NCBI GenBank assembly: GCA_019235415.1
Contig: JAFAKN010000254.1
Coordinates: 1-47,308 of the forward strand
DNA from: Alphaproteobacteria bacterium
GTDB lineage: Bacteria; Pseudomonadota; Alphaproteobacteria; Reyranellales; Reyranellaceae
DNA: 47,308 nt
Direction of reading: 5' to 3'
The notes under the pieces are model-generated. The model saw nothing but the letters and a program-made list of their open reading frames with translations. It made no database searches and was not told the origin of the DNA. Position 1 is the stretch's first letter. Each line of letters starts with the position of its first letter. The position numbers were made by a program, and so were the translations under genes. This document shows, piece by piece, positions 34,217-43,130 of this stretch.

Positions 34217-34654
34217 ATGGCTTACAGCGACAAGCTGATCGATCACTACGAGAACCCGCGCAACATCGGGTCGCTCGACAAGAACGATGACGACGTCGGC
34301 ACCGGCCTGGTCGGTGCACCGGCCTGCGGCGACGTCATGAAGCTGCAGATCAAGGTCGGCCCCGATGGACTGATCGAGGATGCCAAGTTCAAGACCTTCG
34401 GCTGTGGCTCGGCGATCGCCTCGTCGTCGCTCGTCACCGAATGGGTGAAGGGCAAGACGATCGACGAGGCCGGGACCATCAAGAACACCGACATCGCCAA
34501 GCACTTGGCGCTGCCGCCGGTGAAGATCCATTGCTCGGTGCTGGCGGAGGACGCCATCAAGGCAGCCATCGCCGATTATCGGGCAAAGGCGGTCCAGAAG
34601 ACCGAGCCGCAGGCCGGGAAGCCGGCCGATCAGACGGCTGAAGCCGCGGAGTAG
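34217..34654 (+). CDS. iscU: IscU iron-sulfur cluster scaffold
   Basis: IscU is the scaffold on which [2Fe-2S] clusters are assembled before transfer by HscA/HscB. The 145-residue protein carries the three conserved cysteines (C37 in GAPACGDVMK with D39, one in FGCGSAIASSS, one in KIHCSVLAEDAI) and the chaperone-recognition motif LPPVK. A Lys/Ala/Glu-rich tail of about 20 residues extends beyond the E. coli length. It starts 19 bases after iscS. Confidence 0.97.
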   Translation: MAYSDKLIDHYENPRNIGSLDKNDDDVGTGLVGAPACGDVMKLQIKVGPDGLIEDAKFKTFGCGSAIASSSLVTEWVKGKTIDEAGTIKNTDIAKHLALPPVKIHCSVLAEDAIKAAIADYRAKAVQKTEPQAGKPADQTAEAAE

Positions 34655-34660
34655 CATTGC

Positions 34661-35080
34661 ATGAGCACGACGACCGAAACGACGACATCCCCTCATGATC
34701 GAGTGGCACCTGCCGCGCCGGCACCCGCACCGCGGGCCCGCCGGCCGCGACCGCAGGTCATGTCGGTGACGCCGGCGGCCGTCGAGCGGATCAAGGAGCT
34801 GATCGACAAGCGCGGCAAGCCGACCGCCGGCATTCGCATCGGCGTGCGCAGCAAGGGCTGTTCCGGCATGAGCTACACTTTGGAATATGCCGACGGCCAG
34901 CAGCCGATGGACGAGGTGGTCGAGACAGGCGGCGTCAAGCTCCTGATCGATCCCAAGGCCTCGCTGTTTCTGATCGGCACCGAGATGGATTATGCGGAGG
35001 AGAAGCTGAAGACGGGTTTCGTGTTCAGGAACCCCAACGAGAAGGGCCGCTGCGGCTGCGGCGAATCCTTCCACGTCTGA
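34661..35080 (+). CDS. iscA: IscA A-type iron-sulfur carrier
   Basis: IscA accepts iron or clusters and passes them to target proteins. The 139-residue protein has the A-type fold with cysteines in SKGCSGMSY and in the C-terminal CGCGESF. An extra N-terminal Pro/Ala/Arg-rich stretch of about 33 residues precedes the family homology (VMSVTPAAVERIKELI). ATG 34661 is six bases after iscU, but an internal ATG at 34760 would give a standard-length protein and is an alternative start. Confidence 0.94.
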   Translation: MSTTTETTTSPHDRVAPAAPAPAPRARRPRPQVMSVTPAAVERIKELIDKRGKPTAGIRIGVRSKGCSGMSYTLEYADGQQPMDEVVETGGVKLLIDPKASLFLIGTEMDYAEEKLKTGFVFRNPNEKGRCGCGESFHV

Positions 35081-35086
35081 GGCGTC

Positions 35087-35599
35087 ATGGATCATTTCGC
35101 GCGGCTGGGCTTGCCGGCGGCGCTCGAGCTGGAGCCCGCGTCACTCGACCGGGCCTACTTTGCTTTGCAGCGCCAGTGGCATCCTGATCGTTTCGCGAAT
35201 CGGCCCGCCGAGGAACGGGCACGCGCCTCGGCGGAAGCGGCGGCTCTGAACGACGCCTATCGCACGCTGAAGGATCCGCTCAGTCGCGCGTTCTATCTCG
35301 CCGAGCTCAAAGGCGTCGCGCTGCCGGGCGACGGCAAGACGATCGACGACCCCGACCTGTTGATGGAGGCGATGGAAGCGCGCGAGGCGCTGCATGAGGC
35401 GCAGACAGTCGAGGCGATCGACAAACTCGCCGTCGAGGCTCGGGACGAGGTGAAGCAGGCTTTAGGGAATCTCGGCACTTTGTTCTTGCGAGGCGACAAG
35501 CCGGCCATCAGAAAGGCGCTCCTTCGTCTGCGCTACCTCGACAAGTTCGCCGACGAGGCGCGGACAAGACGGGCAAATCTCGAACGGTCGAGTGCATGA
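35087..35599 (+). CDS. hscB: HscB co-chaperone (J-type)
   Basis: HscB brings IscU to the chaperone HscA and stimulates its ATPase. The 170-residue protein has an N-terminal J-domain with the HPD motif ([10 protein letters not shown]) and [19 protein letters not shown], then the C-terminal helical IscU-binding domain ([16 protein letters not shown]). Its end overlaps hscA by four bases (ATGA), indicating translational coupling. Confidence 0.94.
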   Translation: MDHFARLGLPAALELEPASLDRAYFALQRQWHPDRFANRPAEERARASAEAAALNDAYRTLKDPLSRAFYLAELKGVALPGDGKTIDDPDLLMEAMEAREALHEAQTVEAIDKLAVEARDEVKQALGNLGTLFLRGDKPAIRKALLRLRYLDKFADEARTRRANLERSSA

Positions 35600-37491
35600 C
35601 GTTGCTGGAGATCCACGAGCCCGGCGAAACGCCTTTGCCGCATGCCGGCGAGGGCTCGCTGGCGGTCGGCATCGATCTCGGCACGACCAACTCGGTCGTG
35701 GCGATCGCGCGCCAAGGCAAGCCGGCGGCTCTGCACGACGAAGTCGGCCGCGCCCTGGTGCCGTCGGTGGTGGCGTATCCCGGTGCGGGCGGCGTACGGG
35801 TCGGCGATGAAGCGCGGCAGCTGATGGCCTCTGAGCCGCGGAACGTCGTTGCCTCGGTCAAGCGTTTGATGGGCCGCGGTGCCGCCGATCTGCATGCAGT
35901 AGCCGGCGTCCTGCCGTACGAGATCGAGCCCGGCACGGGCGAGACCGACATGGTGAAGCTGCGTATCGGCGGCAAAGCACGCTCGCCGGTCGAGATTTCG
36001 GCGGAGATCCTGAAAGCGCTGCGCAACCGTGCCGAAGCGGCACTCGAAAAACCCGTCGAGCGCGCCGTGATCACGGTGCCGGCCTATTTCGACGACGCCG
36101 CGCGGACTGCCACCCGCGACGCCGCGCGTGTCGCTGGTCTGGAAGTGCTGCGCCTGGTGAACGAGCCGACGGCGGCGGCTCTCGCCTACGGCTTGGACAA
36201 GGGCTCGGAGGGCCTCTACGCGGTCTATGACCTGGGCGGCGGCACGTTCGACTTTTCCCTGCTGCGGCTGGAGAAGGGCGTGTTCCAGGTGCTCGCTACC
36301 GGCGGTGATACCGCGCTCGGCGGCGACGACTTCGACCGCGCCATTGCCGAACGCATGCTGGCCGAGCGCAACAGGGATGGGCTTGGCGATCGGGTCGACG
36401 AGGCGGCGGTGAAGACCACGCTGGCGCTGGCCCGCCACATGAAGGAGCAGCTCTCCGATCGCGAGCAGACCTCCGCGCGTCTCGAGCTCGCCGGCGTGCC
36501 GTCTTTCCACGCGCTCGGCCGCGCCGACTTCGAGGCCATGATCAGGCGCTATATAGGGCGTACGATCGACATCGCCCGCGACGTGCTGCGCGACGCTGGC
36601 GTGACAGCCGCCGAGGTCCAAGGGGTCGTGCTGGTCGGCGGCTCGACACGCGTGCCGCTGGTGCGCGCCGCGGTCGCGCGGCTGATCGGCAGGCCGCCGC
36701 TTACCGACATCGATCCCGACGAGGTCGTGGCGCTCGGCGCCGCGCTGCAGGCGGAAGCGCTGACCGGTGGTGGCGACTCGCTGCTGCTCGACGTCGCGCC
36801 GCTGTCGCTGGGGCTCGAGACCATGGGCGGCATCGTCGAGAAGATCGTGCCGCGCAATACGCCGATTCCCGTGCAACTCGCCCAGGACTTCACGACCTAT
36901 CAGGACGGCCAGGGGGCGATGGCCATCCACGTGGTCCAGGGCGAGCGCGAGATGGTGGCCGACTGCCGCAGCCTCGCCCGCTTCGAGCTTTTAGGCATTC
37001 CGCCGATGACCGCCGGCGCCGCGCGCATTCGCGTCACCTTCGCCGTCGACGCCGACGGTCTGCTCACGGTGAGCGCCCAGGAGCGCACCACCGGCGTGGC
37101 GCAGCGGGTCGAGGTCAAGCCGTCCTACGGCCTCAGCCACGAGGACATGGCCGACATGCTGTACGACAGTCTGGAGCATGCCGAGGAGGACATGAACGCG
37201 CGCCTGCTGACCGAAGCGCGGGTCGAGGCGCGACGCAGCCTGCTCGCCCTCGAGGCGGCCCTGGCCAAGGATGGGGCGCTGCTTTCGAGCGAGGAGCGCG
37301 CTGCGATCGATACCGGCCGGGCACGCCTGGAGGCGGCAATGGCGGCCGGCGATCGGGACGAGATCAATGCCGCTGCCGAGACGCTGGAGACGCTGAGCAA
37401 ACCGTTCGCCGAGCGGCGTATGGACCGCGGCATCCGCGACGCGCTCTCGGGGCTGTCGGTCGAGCAGCTGGAGAGGCGGGTGGGCGAGTGA
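35596..37491 (+). CDS. hscA: HscA, Hsp70-type Fe-S chaperone
   Basis: HscA is the specialised Hsp70 that releases clusters from IscU. The 631-residue protein has the ATPase domain with [62 protein letters not shown] and [13 protein letters not shown], followed by the substrate-binding domain starting near [17 protein letters not shown] and a helical lid. It is somewhat longer at the N-terminus than E. coli HscA. Both ends overlap their neighbours by a few bases. Confidence 0.96.
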   Translation: MTLLEIHEPGETPLPHAGEGSLAVGIDLGTTNSVVAIARQGKPAALHDEVGRALVPSVVAYPGAGGVRVGDEARQLMASEPRNVVASVKRLMGRGAADLHAVAGVLPYEIEPGTGETDMVKLRIGGKARSPVEISAEILKALRNRAEAALEKPVERAVITVPAYFDDAARTATRDAARVAGLEVLRLVNEPTAAALAYGLDKGSEGLYAVYDLGGGTFDFSLLRLEKGVFQVLATGGDTALGGDDFDRAIAERMLAERNRDGLGDRVDEAAVKTTLALARHMKEQLSDREQTSARLELAGVPSFHALGRADFEAMIRRYIGRTIDIARDVLRDAGVTAAEVQGVVLVGGSTRVPLVRAAVARLIGRPPLTDIDPDEVVALGAALQAEALTGGGDSLLLDVAPLSLGLETMGGIVEKIVPRNTPIPVQLAQDFTTYQDGQGAMAIHVVQGEREMVADCRSLARFELLGIPPMTAGAARIRVTFAVDADGLLTVSAQERTTGVAQRVEVKPSYGLSHEDMADMLYDSLEHAEEDMNARLLTEARVEARRSLLALEAALAKDGALLSSEERAAIDTGRARLEAAMAAGDRDEINAAAETLETLSKPFAERRMDRGIRDALSGLSVEQLERRVGE

Positions 37492-37826
37492 TGGCGAAAA
37501 TGACGTTCATCCTGAAGGACGGCACGCGCAAGGAGGTCGACGCGCCGCTCGGTCTCAGTGTGCTGGAGATCGCCCATCGCAACCACGTCGACATCGAGGG
37601 TGCGTGCGAGGGCTCGCTCGCCTGCTCGACCTGCCATGTCATCGTCGAAAAAGTGTGGTTCGAGAAGCTTGCTCCAGCCAGCGAGGACGAGGAGGACATG
37701 CTCGACCTTGCGTTCGGCCTCACCCACACCTCGCGGCTCGGCTGCCAGATCAGAATGAGCGAGGCGCTCGACGGGCTGGTGGTTAAGTTGCCCGCAGCAA
37801 CGCGCAACATGATGGTCGACAAGTAG
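37491..37826 (+). CDS. fdx: [2Fe-2S] ferredoxin of the ISC system
   Basis: Fdx delivers electrons for sulfur reduction during cluster assembly. The 111-residue protein has the vertebrate/adrenodoxin-type motif C-x5-C-x2-C ([14 protein letters not shown]) and the fourth Cys in RLGCQIRM, with [19 protein letters not shown] between. ATG 37491 overlaps the hscA stop (TGATG); an upstream in-frame GTG at 37488 is possible. Confidence 0.96.
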   Translation: MAKMTFILKDGTRKEVDAPLGLSVLEIAHRNHVDIEGACEGSLACSTCHVIVEKVWFEKLAPASEDEEDMLDLAFGLTHTSRLGCQIRMSEALDGLVVKLPAATRNMMVDK

Positions 37827-37840
37827 CAGTAGGAGGGGCC

Positions 37841-38047
37841 ATGGCGCGCAAGTTGCGCTGGACGGACGTGCAGGACATCGCGGTCGAGCTCGAGGAGCGC
37901 CATCCGGAGGCCGACAACGTGAACCTGCGGTTCACCGATCTTCATCGCTGGGTGATGGACCTGCCCGACTTCGAGGACGATCCCAACCGCTCGAACGAAA
38001 AGATACTCGAAGCCATCCAAGCCGCGTGGATCGCCGAGCGGGATTGA
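37841..38047 (+). CDS. iscX: IscX, small iron/IscS-binding protein
   Basis: IscX binds IscS and iron and modulates cluster assembly. The 68-residue protein matches the family end to end: LRWTDVQDIAVELEERHPEADN, LRFTDLHRWVMDLPDFEDDP and SNEKILEAIQAAWIAE. GGAGGGGCC precedes the ATG. It closes the ISC operon as in enterobacteria; its presence here shows the operon is complete. Confidence 0.95.
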   Translation: MARKLRWTDVQDIAVELEERHPEADNVNLRFTDLHRWVMDLPDFEDDPNRSNEKILEAIQAAWIAERD

Positions 38048-38071
38048 CCAATCCAGGATTTGACCAATCCA
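38044..38071 (+). repeat. Tandem TTGACCAATCCA direct repeat after iscX
   Basis: The twelve-base word occurs twice, 16 bases apart, starting inside the iscX stop region. It resembles the core of the IscR-type site before iscR (TTGACCAACC). The second copy fits the type-1 consensus only at about 15 of 25 positions. It could be a second regulator site or a promoter for the two lipoprotein genes; evidence is slim. Confidence 0.45.
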
Positions 38072-38155
38072 CTGGGCAGGCAACGGACTGTTACTGGCTT
38101 GGCGCCCAAAATTGGACCAAAATGCAGTCGTAGATGTGATGCTCGGGAGGGTGTC

Positions 38156-38869
38156 ATGAGGGGCAACTGGATGCGCGTCCTGCTGCTGCCGATTTTCCTG
38201 TTGATGGGGTTGGGTGCCTGCGCTTCGAACGCTGTGCAGCCCGGCATCGTCTATTCAGCAGGAGTGCCGTCGGGCAGCGGGCCAGGACCGTATTATGGCG
38301 GCAATGGCCAGTACAACGGCGGGTACCAGGGCAGCGGCCCGTACTACGGGAACAACGGTGGTTACCAAGGCAGTGGGCCCTACTACGGCAACGGCCCCTA
38401 TCCCAACACCACCCAGGTCGCGAGCGCGCCGTCCCAGTTGCCGCCGCAGGGTAGCAATGCCAGCGGCGCCCCAGGCGATGCAGGCCGCGTCGTGTCGATC
38501 CGCGAGGTCGCAATGCAAGGCGGTGGCGCGGGCAGCTATGGCCCGAGCCAGGGGACTTTCATGGGCGGCCTGCTCGGCGCGATGAGTGGCGCGACGGTCG
38601 GCGCCGTCACGACCCAAACGGTGGGCGGCGGTATCGTCGGAGGCCTTCTGGGGTTGGTGGGTGGTGCGATCGTCGGCACCATCGCCAGCGGCAACCAGGG
38701 CTATGCCGCGCGCGGCATCGAGGTGACTGTCCAGCGCGACGACGGACAACAGGTGACGGTGGCGCAGCGGGACGACGGGGATATTCAGCTGGGTGATCGC
38801 GTACAGATCGTTCAGAATCGTCAGGGCGTTGCACAGGTCGTGCGTGATGCGGCCCGCGCTCCGGACTGA
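38156..38869 (+). CDS. Glycine-zipper outer-membrane lipoprotein, Rick_17kDa/SlyB-like
   Basis: A 237-residue envelope lipoprotein. The signal ends with the lipobox LGAC (LPIFLLMGLGACAS). A tyrosine/glycine-rich repeat region follows with three GPYYG units. Next comes the glycine-zipper (GGLLGAMSGATVGAVTTQ, GGGIVGGLLGLVGGAIVG) of the 17-kDa antigen/SlyB type, then a small beta-domain (GIEVTVQRDDGQQVTVAQRDD). GGGAGGG precedes ATG 38156; the open frame from 38060 has no signal. SlyB-type proteins guard outer-membrane integrity; the role here is unproven. The next gene is a paralogue. Confidence 0.86.
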   Translation: MRGNWMRVLLLPIFLLMGLGACASNAVQPGIVYSAGVPSGSGPGPYYGGNGQYNGGYQGSGPYYGNNGGYQGSGPYYGNGPYPNTTQVASAPSQLPPQGSNASGAPGDAGRVVSIREVAMQGGGAGSYGPSQGTFMGGLLGAMSGATVGAVTTQTVGGGIVGGLLGLVGGAIVGTIASGNQGYAARGIEVTVQRDDGQQVTVAQRDDGDIQLGDRVQIVQNRQGVAQVVRDAARAPD

Positions 38870-38918
38870 GACGGCCTGCTGGTGATCTTGATTCGCAGGC
38901 TCTGAAAGAAGGTACTCG

Positions 38919-39434
38919 ATGCTCGTCGCGAAGTCCGGCAGGTCATTGCTTGCGCTCCTCCTGCCCTTGGTTCTGGCTGGCGGACTCACGGCCTGCGAAC
39001 AAAGCAACGCGGTTCAGCCCGGTGTCGTGAACACGGCCTACGGCGGCTATCGCGGTGAAGGTGGGCGCATCGTCGGCATTCGCGAGGTGCCTGTGCGCGC
39101 CCGCAACTCGGGCGTCAGCGATGGCACGGTGATAGGTGGCGGCCTGGGTGCCGCCGGCGGTGCCGCCGTCGGAGCTGCGACCACCAACTCGGTGGGCGGC
39201 GCGGTGGTCGGGGCAGTCCTGGGCATGGTGGGCGGCGCGATCGCCGGCACCGCGATTGACCAGAACACTAGCAAGCGCGGTATCGAGGTCACGGTCCAGA
39301 AGGACGACGGCCAACGCGTCACCATCGCCCAGGCCGACGACGACAGCGTGCAAATGGGCGACCGGGCGATCATCGTCTACGATCGCAACGGCGTCGCCAA
39401 GGTCGTCCGCGACACCGGCTATCGCCGCGACTAA
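38919..39434 (+). CDS. Glycine-zipper outer-membrane lipoprotein, paralogue
   Basis: A 171-residue lipoprotein with signal and lipobox LTAC (LVLAGGLTACEQS). It shares with the preceding gene the NAVQPG start of the mature part, the IREV segment, a glycine-zipper (GGGLGAAGGAAVGAATT, GGAVVGAVLGMVGGAIAG) and the C-terminal GIEVTVQKDDGQRVTIAQADDDSVQMGDR block, but lacks the Tyr/Gly repeats. The pair looks like a tandem duplication that diverged. GAAGG precedes the ATG. Confidence 0.86.
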   Translation: MLVAKSGRSLLALLLPLVLAGGLTACEQSNAVQPGVVNTAYGGYRGEGGRIVGIREVPVRARNSGVSDGTVIGGGLGAAGGAAVGAATTNSVGGAVVGAVLGMVGGAIAGTAIDQNTSKRGIEVTVQKDDGQRVTIAQADDDSVQMGDRAIIVYDRNGVAKVVRDTGYRRD

Positions 39435-39488
39435 CCGCCGGGCAAGCGCCACTGGAGCGGCGCTCGCCCAGCGCTTATACAGCGGCTC

Positions 39489-40667
39489 ATGAACTCCCTC
39501 GCTATCGACAAGGCGCCTGCCGCGACACGAGTCGTCGTCGCGATGTCGGGCGGCGTCGATTCCTCGGTCACCGCCGCGTTGCTGCGCGAGCAAGGATATG
39601 ACGTGGTCGGCATCACCCTGCAGCTCTACGACCACGGCGCCGCCATCGGCCGGGCCGGCGCGTGCTGTGCCGGCCAGGACATTCTCGACGCCCGTCGCGT
39701 AGCCGAGCAACTGGCGATTCCCCACTATGTGCTCGACTACGAAAGCCGCTTTCGCGCCGAAGTCATGGACGCTTTCGCGGAGTCCTACCTGCGCGGCGAG
39801 ACGCCGGTCCCGTGCATCGAGTGCAATCGCACGGTGAAGTTCCGCGACCTCATGCGGACGGCCCGCGAGTTGGGGGCCGACGTCTTGGCGACCGGCCATT
39901 ACGTCCAGCGACTCGTCGGCCGGTCCGGCCCGGAGCTGCATCGTGCTGCCGATCCTTCGCGCGACCAGAGCTACTTCCTCTTCGGCACGACGGCCGAGCA
40001 GCTCGATATCCTGCGTTTCCCGTTGGGCGGCCTTTCCAAGCCCGAGACGCGTGCCATGGCCCAACGCTTCGCCCTGTCCGTCGCCGACAAGCCCGATAGC
40101 CAGGACATCTGCTTCGTACCCAATGGCGACTATGCCAGCGTCGTGACGAAGCTGCGGCCGCGCGCACAGCAGCCGGGCGACATCGTCGACCTCGAAGGGC
40201 GCGTCGTCGGCCGCCATGACGGTATCGTGCGGTTCACCGTCGGACAGCGCCGCGGCCTGGCGCTGGGTGGCCGCGACGGCACCGATAACGAGCCGCTTTA
40301 CGTCGTGCGCCTCGAACCCGCGAGCTGCCGAGTTGTGGTCGGCCCGCGTTCGGCGCTCGGCTGCCGAGAAATCGTGTTGCGGGATTTCAACTGGCTGGGT
40401 GAACCGTTGTTGGGCGCCTTGCCGGTGCAGGTCAGGGTGCGATCGAGCCAGCCGCTGCGGCCGGCGACCCTCGACAGGGCGGAAGAGGGTGCGTACGTCC
40501 GCTTCCATGAGCCGGAAGTCGGTGTCTCTCCAGGGCAGGCCTGCGTCGTGTACGACGCGGACAGGGGGAGCCGTGTGCTGGGTGGCGGATTCATCTTGCG
40601 TGGCGGGGACTTGAAGTCCTTCGGGCGCACGGCCGCCTTACGGAATAGTCAGCGTCCTGCGACCTAA
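39489..40667 (+). CDS. mnmA: tRNA-specific 2-thiouridylase MnmA
   Basis: MnmA thiolates uridine 34 of tRNAs for Glu, Gln and Lys, using sulfur relayed from IscS. The 392-residue protein has the ATP-binding PP-loop [17 protein letters not shown], the first catalytic Cys in [13 protein letters not shown] and the second in [13 protein letters not shown], then the C-terminal barrel domains. GHYVQR and the SYFLF segment are conserved. It lies downstream of the ISC operon and two lipoprotein genes in the same direction, consistent with its need for cysteine desulfurase. Confidence 0.95.
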   Translation: MNSLAIDKAPAATRVVVAMSGGVDSSVTAALLREQGYDVVGITLQLYDHGAAIGRAGACCAGQDILDARRVAEQLAIPHYVLDYESRFRAEVMDAFAESYLRGETPVPCIECNRTVKFRDLMRTARELGADVLATGHYVQRLVGRSGPELHRAADPSRDQSYFLFGTTAEQLDILRFPLGGLSKPETRAMAQRFALSVADKPDSQDICFVPNGDYASVVTKLRPRAQQPGDIVDLEGRVVGRHDGIVRFTVGQRRGLALGGRDGTDNEPLYVVRLEPASCRVVVGPRSALGCREIVLRDFNWLGEPLLGALPVQVRVRSSQPLRPATLDRAEEGAYVRFHEPEVGVSPGQACVVYDADRGSRVLGGGFILRGGDLKSFGRTAALRNSQRPAT

Positions 40668-40783
40668 TCGTAACAGTCGCATCGCGGCTTCGCTGAACGA
40701 TGTTCACTGAACTGTTGGAAATCCATCGCGCGAGCGAAATCCCGTGATGCCAAACGGCCCCCGACTCAAAGGAGGTAGGGGGT

Positions 40784-41194
40784 ATGCAGTTGTTTCGATC
40801 AGTGTCCGCGACGGCGTGCGCCGTCGTATTCGTTTGTTCGGTCGCCATTGATCGCGCCGTTGCGGCGGAGCCGCCATCGCAAGCGGCAACTTCATCTGCG
40901 CGGAAGATGTCGCCCGCGCGTACTGTGTGGCTGAAGGAGAGGTGCGCGCAGCTGGTGGCCTTCTTTGACTATTACGGCGTCAGCCGGGGAGAGAATTCCG
41001 ACGGTCCACGCAACCACACGCGCATCGGCGCCGCCATCGAGTGCTCGCAGGGCGATTTGCTGTACGGGAAGCGCACCATCGAGGCACTGATCGTGCGCAA
41101 GGCCTTCGTCGCCCCACCGCCCAACCGTCCCGAGGTCGAACCGGAGGACATCGAGGGGCCTGACATCACGCTGCCGACGCGCGCCGAGCGGTAG
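40784..41194 (+). CDS. Small secreted protein of unknown function
   Basis: A 136-residue protein with an N-terminal signal peptide (FRSVSATACAVVFVCSVA, cleavage probably after AVAA). The mature part contains two conserved-looking cysteines in KERCAQLVAFFDYYG and AAIECSQGDLLYGKRTIEALI and a Pro/acidic tail. AAAGGAGG lies upstream of the ATG. The pattern looks like a family of small exported proteins in soil alphaproteobacteria, but I know no function. The 116-base gap before it shows nothing else. Confidence 0.75.
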   Translation: MQLFRSVSATACAVVFVCSVAIDRAVAAEPPSQAATSSARKMSPARTVWLKERCAQLVAFFDYYGVSRGENSDGPRNHTRIGAAIECSQGDLLYGKRTIEALIVRKAFVAPPPNRPEVEPEDIEGPDITLPTRAER

Positions 41195-41277
41195 CAGAAT
41201 CGCGTCGCGACGCTTGTAGCGCGCGTACTAGATTGCGGCGAAGATTCCTTCTCCGCTGCTCCGTCTTGGTGCGCGCC

Positions 41278-41637
41278 ATGATGAAGTTCGATCATCTCAA
41301 TTTGCCCGTCCGCGACCTCGACAGGTCGCGGGACTGGTGGGTCTCGGTGCTGGGCCTCATGGTCGAGTTCGAGGTGCCGCAGCGGCGCGCCGTTGCGCTG
41401 CAGGACAGCGGCGGGTTTGCGATCTTCCTGGAGGAAAAGGACGGCGCCGCGGCGAACGGGGTCGCCTTGTGGTTCAAGGTCGACGATGTCGACGCGGCGT
41501 TCAGGACCTGGACCGAGCGTGGGATCGCTTTCGCCCACGGCCCGCAGAAGACCTTCTGGGGTTACGGCGCGGAATTGGCCGATCCCGACGGCTACGTGGT
41601 GCGCCTGTGGGATGAACGGTCGATGCGCGAAAAGTAG
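41278..41637 (+). CDS. VOC (glyoxalase-like) family protein
   Basis: A 119-residue single VOC unit: FDHLNLPVRDLDRSRDWWVSVLGL at the start (metal-site His), AIFLEEKD, VALWFKVDDVDAAFRTW, and ELADPDGYVVRLWDE at the end. Possible roles include a lyase, dioxygenase or antibiotic-binding protein; not assignable. ATG codons at 41278 and 41281 are adjacent; no strong ribosome site is seen. It is convergent with the IclR gene, with a hairpin between. Confidence 0.82.
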   Translation: MMKFDHLNLPVRDLDRSRDWWVSVLGLMVEFEVPQRRAVALQDSGGFAIFLEEKDGAAANGVALWFKVDDVDAAFRTWTERGIAFAHGPQKTFWGYGAELADPDGYVVRLWDERSMREK

Positions 41638-41645
41638 CGTTGCGA

Positions 41646-41675
41646 GCCGACGACCGGCGAGCGCCGGGCGTCGGC
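41646..41675. terminator. GC-rich hairpin between convergent VOC and iclR genes
   Basis: GCCGAC-GA-CCGGCG, loop AG, CGCCGG-GC-GTCGGC: two six-base perfect stems separated by a small internal bulge. It lies nine bases after the VOC stop and 14 before the iclR stop. No clear U-run follows. It could end transcription from both sides. Confidence 0.5.
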
Positions 41676-41688
41676 AGAGCTGAAGTAA

Positions 41689-42609
41689 TTACCGCCGGGC
41701 CATCGCCGCCAGCGGCGGCCGCTGGCCGTTGGCCATCGGCCGCATTGGCGCCGGTGCCGCCGCGGTGGACGGGGCCGCCATGCCGGTGCGGATGTCACGG
41801 GCGACCTTCACCAGCCGCGGACCCCAATCGGCCTCCAGCCGGTCGCGGCTGATCTGGTAGATCGGCGCCGAGGCGTTGATGGCATAGGCGGCCGTTCCGT
41901 CCGAGTTGCGCAACGGGGCGCCGACGCCGCAGAGCTCAGGCAGCCATTCGCCCCAGGTGACACAGAAGCCGCGGTCGGCCAGCTCCTTGAACGAGCGCTC
42001 GAGACCGGCCTTCACCTTGCTCCAGTCGTCGCGCCAGCGGCGGCGAATGGCATCGATCTGCTTGTTGCGATCGACGTCGGGCAGCGTGAAGAGGTAGGCG
42101 CGGCCGATCGCGGTGGTGGCCATCGGGACGCGGGTGCCGACGTCGTGCGTGATGGCGACGACCGAGGGTCCGCGGCAGGCCTCGAGATAGATCATGGAAT
42201 GACGGTCGCGGCCGCCCAGCGCCGTCGAGGCATTGAGCGAATGGGCAAGCTGCTCCAGCGGCTGCCGCGATGCCCGGCGGACGTCCATGCTGGAGATCGC
42301 CGCATAGCCCAGCGCGAGGACCGACGCCCCGAGCTCGTACTTGCGGAAGCGGCGGATGTAATTCAGGTAGCCGAGCTCGGTCAGCGTGTGGGTGAGGCGA
42401 GCCACGGTCGGCTTCGGCAGGCCGGTGCGATGCGCAATCTCCTGGTTGCCCAGCATGCCTTCGCCGGCATGGAAGGCGCGCAGGATGTCGAGCCCGCGAG
42501 CCAGCGCGGTGACGAACTGCCGATCCTTGCCGGGCATGCTTTCGAGGCCGGCCTCGGCCGAGCTCTGCAAAGCGGCGGTTCGTGTGACGAGGTGGCTGAC
42601 GTTGCCCAT
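41689..42609 (-). CDS. IclR-family transcriptional regulator (PcaR/PobR-like)
   Basis: A 306-residue regulator. The N-terminal winged HTH starts with KDRQFVTALARGLDILRAF and continues EIAHRTGLPKPTVARLTHTLTELGYL; this opening is typical of the Pca/Pob branch that controls aromatic-acid breakdown. The C-terminal IclR effector domain follows (ASTALGGRDRHSMIYLEACRG, then MATTAIGRAYLF and GVGAPLRNSDGTAAYAINASAP). A low-complexity Ala/Pro/Met tail ends the protein. No aromatic catabolic genes are adjacent, so the target is unknown. A perfect 15-base dyad lies upstream. Confidence 0.9.
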   Translation of the reverse strand: MGNVSHLVTRTAALQSSAEAGLESMPGKDRQFVTALARGLDILRAFHAGEGMLGNQEIAHRTGLPKPTVARLTHTLTELGYLNYIRRFRKYELGASVLALGYAAISSMDVRRASRQPLEQLAHSLNASTALGGRDRHSMIYLEACRGPSVVAITHDVGTRVPMATTAIGRAYLFTLPDVDRNKQIDAIRRRWRDDWSKVKAGLERSFKELADRGFCVTWGEWLPELCGVGAPLRNSDGTAAYAINASAPIYQISRDRLEADWGPRLVKVARDIRTGMAAPSTAAAPAPMRPMANGQRPPLAAMARR

Positions 42610-42675
42610 TGGCGTTCTTCTCCTGTGGTAAATGGCCGTTTATTTCTTTGCGGAGCGGAACCTGCCACTGTCATT

Positions 42676-42690
42676 GCATTGCCGCAATGC
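42676..42690. promoter_or_regulatory. Perfect 7-1-7 dyad upstream of the iclR gene
   Basis: GCATTGC-C-GCAATGC is a perfect inverted repeat 67 bases before the iclR start. IclR proteins often bind palindromes of about this length near their own promoters. It may be the autoregulatory operator; only position and symmetry support this. The rest of the 257-base gap to xseB shows no gene. Confidence 0.35.
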
Positions 42691-42866
42691 GCACGGAGGG
42701 GTTTTGGCATGCGAACGTGCAAAGCCGCCATGCCGCGGAAGCGGGATTCGCTTATCATCAGTTGTGAAAGCGCAAAAACTAGCGCTGTTTGGGAGTTACC
42801 CAAAGGCGGACGTCTGGCTGCCGCCGTCCAAGCCGGCTAGATTGCCGGCCCCCTTGAGAGGCATTC

Positions 42867-43121
42867 GTGGCCAAAGAAACTGGACTTCCCAAAGACATAG
42901 CCGGCATGTCCTTCGAAGACGCGTTGAAGGAGCTCGAAGGCATCGTGAAGCAACTGGAGCAGGGGCAGGTGAAGCTGGACGAGGCGATCACCGCCTACGA
43001 ACGCGGCGCGCTGCTCAAGAAGCACTGCGAGCAAAAGCTGGCCGAGGCCAAGCTCAAGGTCGACAAGATCATGATTTCGGCGGACGGAAGCGTCTCCGTT
43101 CAGCCGGCCGACCTCAACTGA
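42867..43121 (+). CDS. xseB: Exodeoxyribonuclease VII small subunit
   Basis: XseB pairs with XseA to degrade single-stranded DNA. The 84-residue protein matches the family: MSFEDALKELEGIVKQLEQGQVKLDEAITAYERGALLKKHCEQKLAEAKLKVDKI, an all-helical coiled hairpin. It starts with GTG 42867, with GAGAGG six bases upstream. It leads the xseB-ispA-dxs cluster, a conserved order across proteobacteria. Confidence 0.94.
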   Translation: MAKETGLPKDIAGMSFEDALKELEGIVKQLEQGQVKLDEAITAYERGALLKKHCEQKLAEAKLKVDKIMISADGSVSVQPADLN

Positions 43122-43130
43122 CCTAAGCCC

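Noticed and set aside
38060-38155. N-terminal extension of the first glycine-zipper lipoprotein
   Set aside because: The frame is open, but the signal peptide, lipobox and GGGAGGG ribosome site place the start at 38156.
34661-40667. Reading the ISC genes, lipoproteins and mnmA as one certain operon
   Set aside because: Direction and spacing permit it, but the 108-base gap after iscX and the repeat-like sequence before mnmA could hold separate promoters, so I did not claim a single transcript.
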